A stretch of DNA of 64,000 bases from Streptomyces qinglanensis (GTDB taxonomy: Bacteria > Actinomycetota > Actinomycetes > Streptomycetales > Streptomycetaceae), in assembly GCF_900111245.1 (NCBI RefSeq), contig NZ_FOGO01000002.1, positions 310,001 to 374,000 of the forward strand, given 5' to 3'. The position numbers were made by a program, and so were the translations under genes. The notes beneath the pieces were generated by a model. It saw only the letters and a list, made by a program, of their open reading frames with translations. It was not told the origin of the DNA and made no database searches. Positions 25,567-33,219 of the stretch are shown here, in pieces. Numbering within the stretch: position 1 is the first letter of the stretch; every line of letters begins with the position of its first letter.

Positions 25567-27102
25567 ATGGAAGAAACACGGGTCAATTCCACCGGCCCGG
25601 GCGCGGCCCCGGACCCGGAGCCGACGGCGTCCGGGGCGGCGGAGGTGCTCGGGCAGGACCTGCACGTGGAACTGGCGGCCGCGGGCGGGCGCCGCACCGT
25701 GCTCATGAACGCCCTGCGGGAGGCGGTGCGGTCCGGTCGGCTCGCCCCCGGTACCCGGCTGCCGCCCTACCGCTCCCTCGCCGCCGACCTCGGCATCGCG
25801 CGCAACACCGTGGCCGAGGCGTACGGCGAACTGGTCGCCGAGGGCTGGCTCACCGCCCGGCAGGGGTCCGGTACCCGGGTGGCCCGCCGGGCGGAGCCGC
25901 TCGCACCCCGCCGCACCCGCCGGCAGCCACCGGGACCGGCAAGAACGCCCGCCCGTCCCACCCACAACCTCCGGCAGGGCCAACCGGAGGACGCCTCCTT
26001 CCCGCGCGGCTCCTGGCTGGCCTCGGCGCGGCGGGCGGTGAGCGCCGCACCCAACGAGGCGTTCGGGCCGGGCGACCCGCAGGGCCGCATCGAGTTGCGC
26101 CGCGCCCTGACCGACTACCTGGCCCGCGCCCGCGGCGTGCGCACGAGCCCCGAACGCATCGTCATCTGCTCCGGGTTCGCCCATGCGCTGCGGCTGCTCG
26201 CCGGCGCGGTGCTGCCGGGCCCGATCGCCGTCGAGTCCTACGGCCTGCCCTTCCACCGCGCGCTGCTGGCCACCGCGCCGGTGGCCACGACGCCCCTGTC
26301 GCTCGACGAAAGCGGCGCCCGCGTCGCGGAGTTGGCGGCTCTCCCGCAGGTGCGGACCGCGTTGCTCACCCCGGCACACCAGTTCCCCACCGGGGGGCCG
26401 CTGGAGCCGGAGCGGCGCACGGCGGTCGTCGACTGGGCCCGCGGCGTGGGCGGGCTCCTCCTGGAGGACGACTACGACGGGGAGTTCCGCTACGACCGCA
26501 AGCCGGTGGGCGCCGTGCAGGGGCTCGACCCCGACCGGGTGCTCTATCTCGGCTCGGCCAGCAAGAGCCTGTCCCCCGCCGTGCGACTGGGCTGGATGGT
26601 GCTGCCCGACCACCTCGTCGACGACGTGCTCGCCGTCAAGGGCGAACGGGAGGGCTGGACCGGCGTCCTGGACCAACTGACCCTGGCCGATCTGATCGCC
26701 TCCGGGGGCTACGACCGCCATATCCGCCGCATGCGCCAGCGCTACCGGCGCCGCCGCGACCAGCTCCTCACCGCACTGGAGCGGCATGCCCCGCACGTCC
26801 ACGCGACCGGCATCTCGGCGGGCCTGCACGCCGTGCTGCGGCTCCCCCCGGGCACCGAGCGCTCGGCGGTCAAGGCGGCGGCCTGGCAGGGCATCGCGCT
26901 GGACGGGCTGGCCTCCTTCCGCCACCCGGCGGCGACCATGCCCGCACCGGACGGCCTGGTAGTCGGCTACGCCACCCCCTCCGACCACGCCTGGACCCCG
27001 GCCCTCGACGCACTCGTACGCGCCCTGCCGCCGCCGCTCGAACCGTCCGGCCCGGAGTCCGCGGCCACCGGGACCGACGCCGAGCCGGACGTACACGGGT
27101 GA
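25567..27102 (+). CDS. MocR/GabR-type regulator (GntR HTH fused to aminotransferase fold)
   Basis: The product is 511 residues from ATG 25567. Residues 28-105 are a GntR winged helix (LHVELAAAGGRRTVLMNALREAVRSGRLAPGT split; LAADLGIARNTVAEAYGELVAEGWL). A linker leads to a fold-type I aminotransferase domain (130-500) with the PLP-binding Lys in LGSASKSLSPAVRLGW, LLEDDYDGEFRYD and GISAGLHAVLRLP. MocR regulators sense PLP or amino compounds and usually control the adjacent divergent gene. Here that is the CMD-MFS operon. No ribosome site precedes the ATG, so the message may be leaderless or a downstream start may be used. Confidence 0.91.
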   Translation: MEETRVNSTGPGAAPDPEPTASGAAEVLGQDLHVELAAAGGRRTVLMNALREAVRSGRLAPGTRLPPYRSLAADLGIARNTVAEAYGELVAEGWLTARQGSGTRVARRAEPLAPRRTRRQPPGPARTPARPTHNLRQGQPEDASFPRGSWLASARRAVSAAPNEAFGPGDPQGRIELRRALTDYLARARGVRTSPERIVICSGFAHALRLLAGAVLPGPIAVESYGLPFHRALLATAPVATTPLSLDESGARVAELAALPQVRTALLTPAHQFPTGGPLEPERRTAVVDWARGVGGLLLEDDYDGEFRYDRKPVGAVQGLDPDRVLYLGSASKSLSPAVRLGWMVLPDHLVDDVLAVKGEREGWTGVLDQLTLADLIASGGYDRHIRRMRQRYRRRRDQLLTALERHAPHVHATGISAGLHAVLRLPPGTERSAVKAAAWQGIALDGLASFRHPAATMPAPDGLVVGYATPSDHAWTPALDALVRALPPPLEPSGPESAATGTDAEPDVHG

Positions 27103-27295
27103 CCGATCACGGGCGACACCGCACCGCGGCCTACGCCGAGGAACGGACACCGAGCACCGGAGACCGGACGCCGGACACCGATGGCGCGGCACCCCGGACC
27201 TTGTGGCTCCGCGGTTGCGGGCAGGCCGGGTTCGCGACTGGACCGTACGGAGTCATGCACTCCATGCCGAACCGCCACCAATCCAGCTGCCACGC

Positions 27296-27314
27296 TGTAG
27301 CCACCTCGCTACAC
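27296..27314 (+). promoter_or_regulatory. Promoter-like palindrome upstream of toxin gene
   Basis: TGTAGC-N6-GCTACA is a perfect inverted repeat (27296-27313), and its right arm contains TACACT (27309-27314), a good -10 hexamer about 47 bp before the GTG start. A DNA-binding protein on the repeat would block this promoter. The remainder of the 259-bp gap (27103-27361) holds no supported gene. Confidence 0.45.
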
Positions 27315-27361
27315 TCGGAAGTTCTTGCGAACCGGGGTGAGTTGCGAGCAGGGGGCGGTGC

Positions 27362-29044
27362 GTGTCGTTCGAGGACGAGTGGGCGCAGCACAAGGAGGCG
27401 GGGGCACAACGGGCCGTTCGGATGCGGCTCAATCAGACACCTGACGGTGACTACCGTCCCGGAAGGCACGAGCCGCCGGGACGGAAAGAGCAGCTGAGGA
27501 TGACGACAGGTCAGCTGATCGACTCCTCCTGGGGGATGCTTCAGCTGCGGGACCTGACGTACAACGGGCTGGACGCGCTTGTGACGGAGTTGTCGGAACA
27601 GCGCGGTATGGCCGGCGACGACGATGCGGGTCACGCATTCGCGACCGGCTACAACAAGGCGGCGCGTACCGTGGTGGACAAGCTCAGCTTCGTCTCCTTG
27701 GTGATGAGTGGCGGTGCCGGGGCCCTGCTCGATACTGCTGTGGAATTCCTCAAGAACGAGGACGACACCGCCAGGCGGCTGCTCCAGGCCACGGACAGCC
27801 CTTCCGCAGGGGTGGCGCCACAGCCGCCGCCCGTGGATTGCAGCCCTCGCCCCAGCCGCAGCGGAGAGGAGCTGCCCGAGATCGAAGGCGAGACAGGCCA
27901 ATGGGACCGCTGGGTGGAAAACGAGAAGTTCCGCGGAGGCCCGGACAAGCTCCGTAAAGTTGCCGGAACCTGGCGTGCGGCGCAACGGCTGCTCGTCGAC
28001 GCTTTTCATGAGGCGCAGGGGTGCTGGTACGGAGCCCATCTCGGGCAGGAGGGTCTCACCGCCGACGCTGTCGAAAAGTTCTTCAAGAGGTTCATCGGTC
28101 AGGAGAGCGAACCCCCCGACACAGTCTCGGAGGATACGGAGCTGATGGCCAATCTTCCGGCAGCGTGCGCCACTCTCGCAAAAGCCTGCGACGCCTACGC
28201 CGACCACATCGAAAGCTGCCGCCGACAGGAAGCGCTGGACCGTGACCCACTCCTCGGCGGAGGTTCGTGGAACCCCATGGACAACCCTCGCTGGGGCGGC
28301 AACGGAGAGGACGGCGGTCTCCACGACAAGGTCTCGGGCGACGCGGCAATCACCCGCCTCGCACACGTGGCACCCGCCTTGGACCACTCCCAGAAACGGG
28401 TGGTCATTCCGCGCCCCGATCCAGGGCCGTCGCTGCCCGGACTCCCCGGCTTCCCCCTCCCCCTGGTCCGCGTCCCCACCCTGGTGCCGGCCGCCGCTTT
28501 CGGTGCTCCGAAGCCCGGGGAGCCCCGCCGCCCACCGATAGGTCCGCCCCATCCGCCCGATCCCCGCTTCCCCCGGCTTTCACCAGGAGAGCAGAAGAAC
28601 TTCCGCACCTGGTTGCAGTCGCTGAACGAGGGCCACATCTCGGGTGGGAAGCCTGCGGAGGTCGCCTACCAGAAGAGGATCGCCGGATACCCCGAGTATG
28701 AAGTGCCGATCCCGAAGGGGATCAGTCCTCGGAGCACTCTCATGGTGGACGGCTTCCGGGCGACGGACGGTATGGCTGTCGAGGCCAAGTTCGTGAACAG
28801 ACCTGATGAGCAGTGCTACCGGAGACTGGAAGACCTGAGAAAGAGCCACAACGACGGGAAGAAAGATTTCCTCTACGAAAAGGACCGCGGAGAACTACGA
28901 AAATATGCTGCGGCGCTGGGAGACCCGCGCAACAAGGAGATGAGGGGAGTTGAGACGGTGACCAACAACAGAGATTCTGTCCCCTACTGGCGCGTGATGA
29001 TGGCCGCCTATGGCGTCAAAGGGTACGCGCGCTACGTGCCTTGA
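27362..29044 (+). CDS. Probable polymorphic toxin with C-terminal restriction-endonuclease-fold domain
   Basis: The product is 560 residues from GTG 27362 (CAGGGGGCG ribosome site). The N-terminus, MSFEDEWAQHKEAG ... MRLNQ, matches a widespread Streptomyces effector N-terminus; residues 50-290 are helical, WXG/LXG-like, with a small hydrophobic patch (FVSLVMSGGAGALLD). A Pro-rich linker (about 360-410) separates a C-terminal 140-residue domain with YQKRIAGYPEYEVPIP, MVDGFRATDG and AVEAKFVNRP. The spaced Asp and the ExK pattern fit the PD-(D/E)xK nuclease fold of Tox-REase families; the exact subfamily is not settled. There is no signal peptide, so export would be by a type VII-like route (inference). 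A small gene follows 31 bp later, the expected place for an immunity gene. Confidence 0.72.
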   Translation: MSFEDEWAQHKEAGAQRAVRMRLNQTPDGDYRPGRHEPPGRKEQLRMTTGQLIDSSWGMLQLRDLTYNGLDALVTELSEQRGMAGDDDAGHAFATGYNKAARTVVDKLSFVSLVMSGGAGALLDTAVEFLKNEDDTARRLLQATDSPSAGVAPQPPPVDCSPRPSRSGEELPEIEGETGQWDRWVENEKFRGGPDKLRKVAGTWRAAQRLLVDAFHEAQGCWYGAHLGQEGLTADAVEKFFKRFIGQESEPPDTVSEDTELMANLPAACATLAKACDAYADHIESCRRQEALDRDPLLGGGSWNPMDNPRWGGNGEDGGLHDKVSGDAAITRLAHVAPALDHSQKRVVIPRPDPGPSLPGLPGFPLPLVRVPTLVPAAAFGAPKPGEPRRPPIGPPHPPDPRFPRLSPGEQKNFRTWLQSLNEGHISGGKPAEVAYQKRIAGYPEYEVPIPKGISPRSTLMVDGFRATDGMAVEAKFVNRPDEQCYRRLEDLRKSHNDGKKDFLYEKDRGELRKYAAALGDPRNKEMRGVETVTNNRDSVPYWRVMMAAYGVKGYARYVP

Positions 29045-29075
29045 GCAGAGATGTGGCGAACAATGAGGTGTTCTT

Positions 29076-29531
29076 GTGTCAGAGGTCGATGTCACCCAGA
29101 TCCGCACCATGTACGTTTTCGGACCCGAACGCAGTGAAGAGTGGGATGGATTTTTCGAGTATCTTCCGGAGGCACTTCAGGAACGGAGATCCGGGGAGTT
29201 CGTACGCGTTGATCGGCACGATTCAGGGCCGGGTCCGCTCGGAACGTGGATGACGTTTGGGTTCACTCTAGAAGAAGAAGTTTTCGAATGTAATGCGCGG
29301 CCCTCGCCTCCGGGCGTGGCGATCAAAGAAGCGACGTCAGCGGATGCGGCCGCCTTCCTTGGATGGCTTCGTGGTCGCGTCGTACCGACGGAGGCATCTC
29401 TTACCTTCAATACCGAGTGGGGCCTGGAGGAGCACATTCCTGATCAAGGTCTTTCCCACACCTCCCCTTCTGATTCCATCCGCCTGTTCGAGGAACATCT
29501 GCGGGAAGTAGTCGTGGCAGCCGACGAATAG
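29076..29531 (+). CDS. Putative immunity protein for the adjacent toxin
   Basis: The product is 151 residues from GTG 29076 with GAGGTG 5 nt upstream. It is acidic and soluble, without membrane helices or recognisable catalytic motifs: MSEVDVTQIRTMYVFGPERS, a mixed alpha/beta pattern, and a C-terminal helix SIRLFEEHLREVVVAADE. No family is recognised by eye. The immunity assignment rests on position directly after the toxin, the size, the acidity, and a base composition visibly lower in GC than the neighbours, as seen in transferred toxin-immunity cassettes. Residues near the middle (ATSADAAAFLGWLRGRVVP) are a well-formed helix pair. Confidence 0.6.
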   Translation: MSEVDVTQIRTMYVFGPERSEEWDGFFEYLPEALQERRSGEFVRVDRHDSGPGPLGTWMTFGFTLEEEVFECNARPSPPGVAIKEATSADAAAFLGWLRGRVVPTEASLTFNTEWGLEEHIPDQGLSHTSPSDSIRLFEEHLREVVVAADE

Positions 29532-29705
29532 CCACCCGTACACTCCAGTTCCCGTCAGGCCGACAGTGGAAGTCTCCACTCGGATCCGGAAACACAGTCG
29601 AGTCCCCTTCCGGGGCACTGCGATCAGTCACGCTATTGGGAGCACTGGTGAGCGCCTCTGCCCCGGACACCAAGCGTTGGCCCACCTCTGTGGCCATTCA
29701 CCAGC

Positions 29706-29843
29706 TCACAGAAACCACTCGGCAGCCCGCTCCTCGGCAAAGATCTTGGACTCGTGCTTGCCGTTGCGGGCACCGTCGGCCCGCCATCGGACGATGTGCG
29801 AGATCCCTCCGCCGTCGCACCCGCGGCCCTGGCTGTGAGACAT
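29706..29843 (-). pseudogene. Integrase N-terminal remnant beside tRNA-Ala (tentative)
   Basis: A 45-codon frame from ATG 29843 reads MSHSQGRGCDGGGISHIVRW followed by RADGARNGKHESKIFAEERA and ends in TGA at 29706. The pattern aromatic-basic strand, GxRxGK, SKxFxxExxA and a following helix is that of the arm-type DNA-binding domain at the N-terminus of tyrosine integrases. The core-binding and catalytic domains are missing. It lies 103 bp from the 3' end of tRNA-Ala, where such integrases normally sit. It is most likely a decayed leftover of an integrated element, but a short independent ORF by chance cannot be excluded. Confidence 0.4.
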
Positions 29844-29899
29844 GAGGCGCACGGCAGCCGTGGGGCCTGCACACACGGTGCACGGATTCGAGCACGAAG

Positions 29900-29939
29900 A
29901 AGCCCTCCTGAACCGCGTTTCCGCAGATCAGGAGGGCTT
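29900..29939 (-). terminator. Terminator downstream of tRNA-Ala
   Basis: AGCCCTCCTGA (29901-29911) and TCAGGAGGGCT (29928-29938) form an 11-bp perfect stem with a 16-nt loop. On the tRNA-Ala transcript it lies 8 bp after the tRNA 3' end and is followed by CTTCTTCG, so it looks like an intrinsic terminator. Confidence 0.85.
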
Positions 29940-29946
29940 TCCCGGG

Positions 29947-30019
29947 TGGAGCCAAGGGGAGTCGAACCCCTGACATCTGCCATGCAAAGACAGCGCTCTA
30001 CCAACTGAGCTATGGCCCC
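29947..30019 (-). tRNA. tRNA-Ala (anticodon TGC)
   Basis: Read on the minus strand: acceptor GGGGCCA pairs with TGGCTCC (one G-U), D arm GCTC-AGTTGGTA-GAGC, anticodon arm CTGTC-TTTGCAT-GGCAG giving TGC, T arm CAGGGGTTCGACTCCCCTT-type, discriminator A. It is 73 nt without encoded CCA. The island-like toxin locus and integrase remnant lie at its 3' side. Confidence 0.96.
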
Positions 30020-30149
30020 TTCGCGCACCAGGGTACCGGCTCCCGGAGACGAATTCCGACCGGGTATCGCCCCGCCCCTGCCGCCGTCCGTAGGATGCAC
30101 GGCAAGTTCGCGCGAGCGAAGCACCACAGGGCAGCCCAGGGGAGACGCC

Positions 30150-30701
30150 ATGGACGCAGCAGCACAGGACCCGACGGCGAAGGCGCGCGAGCTCCAGAGT
30201 CAGTGGTACGGCGAGCCGTTGGGTACTCTCTTCCGCCGTCTGATCGAGGACCTGGGGCTCAACCAGGCCCGCCTCGCGACGGTGCTCGGACTGTCCGCGC
30301 CTATGCTTTCGCAGCTCATGAGCGGGCAGCGGGCAAAGATCGGGAACCCGGCCGTCGTCCAGCGCGTCCAGGCCCTCCAGGAGCTGGCCGCCGAGGTGGC
30401 GCGCGGTGACATCAGCGCCGCCGACGCGACCAACCGGATGGACGAGATCCGCCGGACCGCGGGCGGCAGTGTGCTCAACAACACCTCGCAGACCGCCTCC
30501 TCCGGCGCCTCCCAGACTCCGGTCAAGCGGGTCGTACGGGAGATCCAGGCCCTGCTGCGGTCGGTGTCGGACGCCGCCGACATCATCGAGGCGTCCGACG
30601 CACTCGCCGCCTCCCACCCGGAACTGGCAGAGTTCCTCCGGGTCTACGGCGCGGGCCGCACCTCCGACGCGGTCAAGCACTACGAGGCGCACCAGAGCTG
30701 A
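30150..30701 (+). CDS. Helix-turn-helix DNA-binding protein (XRE-like)
   Basis: The product is 183 residues from ATG 30150 with GGGGAG 5-6 nt upstream. Residues 22-75 form an HTH: LGTLFRRLIEDLGLNQARLA, then LGLSAPMLSQLMSGQRAKIG, where the second helix is the recognition helix. The C-terminal 100 residues are helical (VVQRVQALQELAAEVARGDIS; EIQALLRSVSDAADIIEASDALA) and probably mediate dimerisation. The sequence suggests a cytoplasmic regulator; targets are unknown. A Ser/Thr kinase gene follows after 71 bp on the same strand, so the two may be co-transcribed and functionally linked. Confidence 0.85.
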   Translation: MDAAAQDPTAKARELQSQWYGEPLGTLFRRLIEDLGLNQARLATVLGLSAPMLSQLMSGQRAKIGNPAVVQRVQALQELAAEVARGDISAADATNRMDEIRRTAGGSVLNNTSQTASSGASQTPVKRVVREIQALLRSVSDAADIIEASDALAASHPELAEFLRVYGAGRTSDAVKHYEAHQS

Positions 30702-30772
30702 TCACCACGAGCCGTACCGCGGGACAGCAGGACCGCGGGAGAGCGCGGAAGCAAGGGGCGGGCGCGAGCACC

Positions 30773-32212
30773 ATGGGTGAGATCTTCGCCGGCAGGTACG
30801 AGCTGGTCGATCCGATCGGACGCGGCGGCGCCGGCCTGGTCTGGCGCGCCTGGGACCACCGGCGCAGGCGGTACGTGGCCGCCAAGGTGCTCCAGCAGTC
30901 CGACGCCCACACCCTGCTGCGCTTCGTCCGCGAACAGTCCCTGCGCATCGACCACCCGCACGTGCTGGCCCCGGCGAGCTGGGCGGCCGACGACGAGCAG
31001 GTCCTGTTCACGATGGACCTGGTCAGGGGCGGATCGCTGGCCCATCTCGTCGGCGACTACGGCGCACTGCCCCCCACGTTCGTGTGCACCCTGCTCGATC
31101 AGCTCCTCTCCGGCCTGGCCGCCGTGCACGCCGAGGACGTGGTGCACCGGGACATCAAACCGGCGAACATCCTGCTGGACTGCACCGGCACGGGCCGTCC
31201 GCACCTGCGGCTGTCCGACTTCGGCATCTCCATGCGCAAGGGCGAGCCCCGCCTGACCGAGACCAACTACGTCGTCGGCACGCCGGGCTACTTCGCGCCC
31301 GAGCAGATGCTGGAGGCGGAGGCGGACTTCGCCTCGGACCTGTACGCGGTGGGGCTGGTGGGGCTCTATCTGGTCACCGGCCGGAAGCCCGACGCGCAGG
31401 CGCTGTTCGAGGAGTACGAGCACGGGATGCCCGCGGCACCCGAGGGGGTGGCCGAGCCGCTGTGGCAGGTGCTGGGCCAGTTGCTGCAGCCCGATCCAGC
31501 GGTGCGCTTCCGCACCGCGACAGGCGCCCGCAAGGCCCTGGCCGCAGCCGCCGAGCTGCTGGACGGGGACGCGACGGTGGAGCAGGAGGCCGTCGAGGTC
31601 TTCGACCACATCGGCCCGCTGCCGGAGGGGTTCGGCCCCGACGGACCGCTGGACTCCGCCTCCCCGGGCCCGGACACCGCCGCCGGGAGCGCAACGGCCC
31701 GGACGGCCGCCGGGAGCACGACCGGGACTGCCGGGAGCACCACGGGGACTGCTGCCGGGACGGCCGCCGGGAGCGGCACGACCGGGACGGCCACCGAGGA
31801 GACCGCCACCGGTACGGAAGCTGCGGCCGCCCCGGCACCGGAGACCGCGCCCGCTCCGCAGCCGTCGGACACCGGGAGCTTTCCCCTGCAGCCGCCCGCG
31901 CCGGTACCCGCCGCGGCCGCCACCGCCGGGCAGCCTGCGCCGCAGCAGCCGAATACGCCACCGACGGCGCCCCCGCGGCCCGGTCCGTACCCCGCCGCGG
32001 ACCAGGGCACCCGCGCCTATCCGGCGTACGGGTATCCGCCGGGGCAGCCGGGGCAGCCGGGGCAGCCAGGACAGCCAGGACAGGTGGTGCCCGTGCAGGC
32101 ACCGGCCCCCGCGCGCAGGCCCGGCCCGCCGCTCAAGGTGGCGGTGCCGATGCTGCTCGTCGCGCTCCTCTGCCTGGCCACAGGCGTCTGGGCGCTCTCC
32201 GCTGCGGCGTGA
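30773..32212 (+). CDS. Membrane Ser/Thr protein kinase, PASTA-less
   Basis: The product is 479 residues from ATG 30773. The kinase domain (7-270) has GRGGAGLVW, the ATP-site Lys in YVAAKVL, HRDIKPANILL and LSDFGIS, and the activation-segment motif GTPGYFAPEQM. A 170-residue Thr/Gly/Ala/Pro linker with TAGSTTGTAAGT-type repeats and a PGQPGQPGQ stretch leads to a C-terminal membrane helix (VAVPMLLVALLCLATGVWAL). Nothing of length lies outside the membrane, so the sensing input is probably cytoplasmic or by partner. It is downstream of an HTH gene and convergent with DUF4287, with a terminator right after its stop. Confidence 0.93.
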   Translation: MGEIFAGRYELVDPIGRGGAGLVWRAWDHRRRRYVAAKVLQQSDAHTLLRFVREQSLRIDHPHVLAPASWAADDEQVLFTMDLVRGGSLAHLVGDYGALPPTFVCTLLDQLLSGLAAVHAEDVVHRDIKPANILLDCTGTGRPHLRLSDFGISMRKGEPRLTETNYVVGTPGYFAPEQMLEAEADFASDLYAVGLVGLYLVTGRKPDAQALFEEYEHGMPAAPEGVAEPLWQVLGQLLQPDPAVRFRTATGARKALAAAAELLDGDATVEQEAVEVFDHIGPLPEGFGPDGPLDSASPGPDTAAGSATARTAAGSTTGTAGSTTGTAAGTAAGSGTTGTATEETATGTEAAAAPAPETAPAPQPSDTGSFPLQPPAPVPAAAATAGQPAPQQPNTPPTAPPRPGPYPAADQGTRAYPAYGYPPGQPGQPGQPGQPGQVVPVQAPAPARRPGPPLKVAVPMLLVALLCLATGVWALSAAA

Positions 32213-32223
32213 CCCGCGGCCCT

Positions 32224-32252
32224 CCCTCTCCCCGGGCTCTCCGGGGAGAGGG
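32224..32252. terminator. Bidirectional hairpin, kinase / DUF4287
   Basis: CCCTCTCCCCGG and CCGGGGAGAGGG form a 12-bp perfect stem with a 5-nt loop. It begins 12 bp after the kinase stop and abuts the stop codon of the opposing DUF4287 gene, so one hairpin serves both transcripts. Confidence 0.88.
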
Positions 32253-32465
32253 TCACTTGCCGCTCGCCTCGGCGAGGGTGTGGGCGACCAGGGCGTTGGC
32301 GTGGCCGTGGCCCAGGCCGTGTTCGGTCTTGAGCCAGGTCACGAGTTCCATGTGCTTGGTCAGCGGCGAGGTACGGATGAGCTCCTTCCATTCGGCGACC
32401 GGCCGGCCGTACTTCTTCTCGATGGCGGGGAAGTAGCTCGCGGGGCCCTTCGCGGGTGTGGTCAT
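32253..32465 (-). CDS. DUF4287 small protein
   Basis: The product is 70 residues from ATG 32465. It matches the DUF4287 pattern: GPASYFPAIEKKYGRPVAEW, then KHMELVTWLKTEHGLGHGHANALVAH. The domain is often found alone or fused to DUF5655, and its function is not known. It is a soluble helical protein. It is 28 bp downstream of the dihydrofolate-reductase-like gene on the same strand, so the two are likely co-transcribed under the divergent TetR regulator. Confidence 0.88.
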   Translation of the reverse strand: MTTPAKGPASYFPAIEKKYGRPVAEWKELIRTSPLTKHMELVTWLKTEHGLGHGHANALVAHTLAEASGK

Positions 32466-32493
32466 GGCGGTTCCGTTCTGTGTGGTGGTGGAG

Positions 32494-33060
32494 TCAGGCG
32501 GACGGGGTGGTGCGCTCGTGGCGCAGCAGGACCACTTGGGAGTCGAAGGTCCTGGTCCCGGCCAGGGTCAGGTCGATGCGCTGCTGAGGAGTGAAGACGG
32601 GCTTGCCGCCGCCGAGCAGGACGGGGTGCACGAAGATCTGGTACTCGTCGATCAGTTGGTGCTCGGTGAGGAAGCCGGCCAGCGTGGAGCCGCCGAACAG
32701 CAGCAGGTGTGCTCCGCTCTCCTTGAGAGCGGTCAACTGCCCGACGACGTCGGTGGTGACGACGCGGGTGTTCCAGTCGGCCTCGGTCAGCGTCGAGGAG
32801 ACGACCACCTTGGACGCCTTGCGCCAGACGGGCGCGAACGCGAGGTCGTGCTCGTGGGTGGAGAACTCCTCGGCGCGGGGCCAGTAGCCGGACATCATGT
32901 CCCACACCACGCGGCCGTACAGGAAGATGTCGGCGCTGTCGGTGAGGGCCTGGGAGTAGGCGGACAGTTCGCCGTCCATGCGGGGCCAGTCGAACTCGCC
33001 GTTCGGGCCCTCGATGAAGCCGTCCAGTGACTGGTGCACGAAGTGCGTGATCTTGCCCAT
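32494..33060 (-). CDS. Dihydrofolate reductase-like (RibD C-terminal fold) protein
   Basis: The product is 188 residues from ATG 33060 (MGKITHFVHQSLDGFIEGPN). It has the YyaP/YwjB-type signature: an N-terminal strand with QSLDGFI, DIFLYGRVVWDMMSGYWP, the strand KVVVSSTLTEADWN, LLFGGSTLAGFLTEHQLIDEYQIFV (split) and HPVLLGGGKPVF. The fold binds NADPH, and members are predicted oxidoreductases rather than true folate enzymes. The substrate is unknown. An alternative GTG/ATG upstream at 33129 would extend into the TetR control region and lacks conservation. It is divergent from a TetR gene, suggesting regulation by it. Confidence 0.9.
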   Translation of the reverse strand: MGKITHFVHQSLDGFIEGPNGEFDWPRMDGELSAYSQALTDSADIFLYGRVVWDMMSGYWPRAEEFSTHEHDLAFAPVWRKASKVVVSSTLTEADWNTRVVTTDVVGQLTALKESGAHLLLFGGSTLAGFLTEHQLIDEYQIFVHPVLLGGGKPVFTPQQRIDLTLAGTRTFDSQVVLLRHERTTPSA

Positions 33061-33119
33061 GAGTACCGGATCTCCCTCGGCGACGGTGTCCGGACGGCCA
33101 CCGACCGCCCTTGTGTACG

Positions 33120-33206
33120 ATGTCCACATTCAGAGGGTGGAGTGATCCGCATCACTTCGGCACCCGGAAGAGATCCTAGACGACCTAAGTGGATGCTGTC
33201 CACATT
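33120..33206. promoter_or_regulatory. TetR control region: palindrome and repeated TGTCCACATT
   Basis: The divergent gap contains a 16-bp inverted repeat AGTGATCCGCATCACT (33141-33156) and two identical decamers TGTCCACATT (33121-33130 and 33197-33206), each followed by an AG-rich GGTGG. The palindrome is the best candidate TetR operator. The decamers also read as one-mismatch DnaA boxes (ATGTCCACA and CTGTCCACA), an alternative worth keeping. Confidence 0.55.
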
Positions 33207-33219
33207 GGAGGTGGCGGCC

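Noticed and set aside
23455..27192. A single 1245-residue minus-strand frame covering the MFS gene and beyond
   Set aside because: Only the part from ATG 25035 shows membrane helices and family motifs; the rest is antisense to the MocR gene and overlaps the CMD gene.
27103..27361. Possible small gene MHSMPNRHQSSCHAVATSLH before the toxin
   Set aside because: No ribosome site, no protein-like pattern, and the region contains the toxin promoter palindrome.
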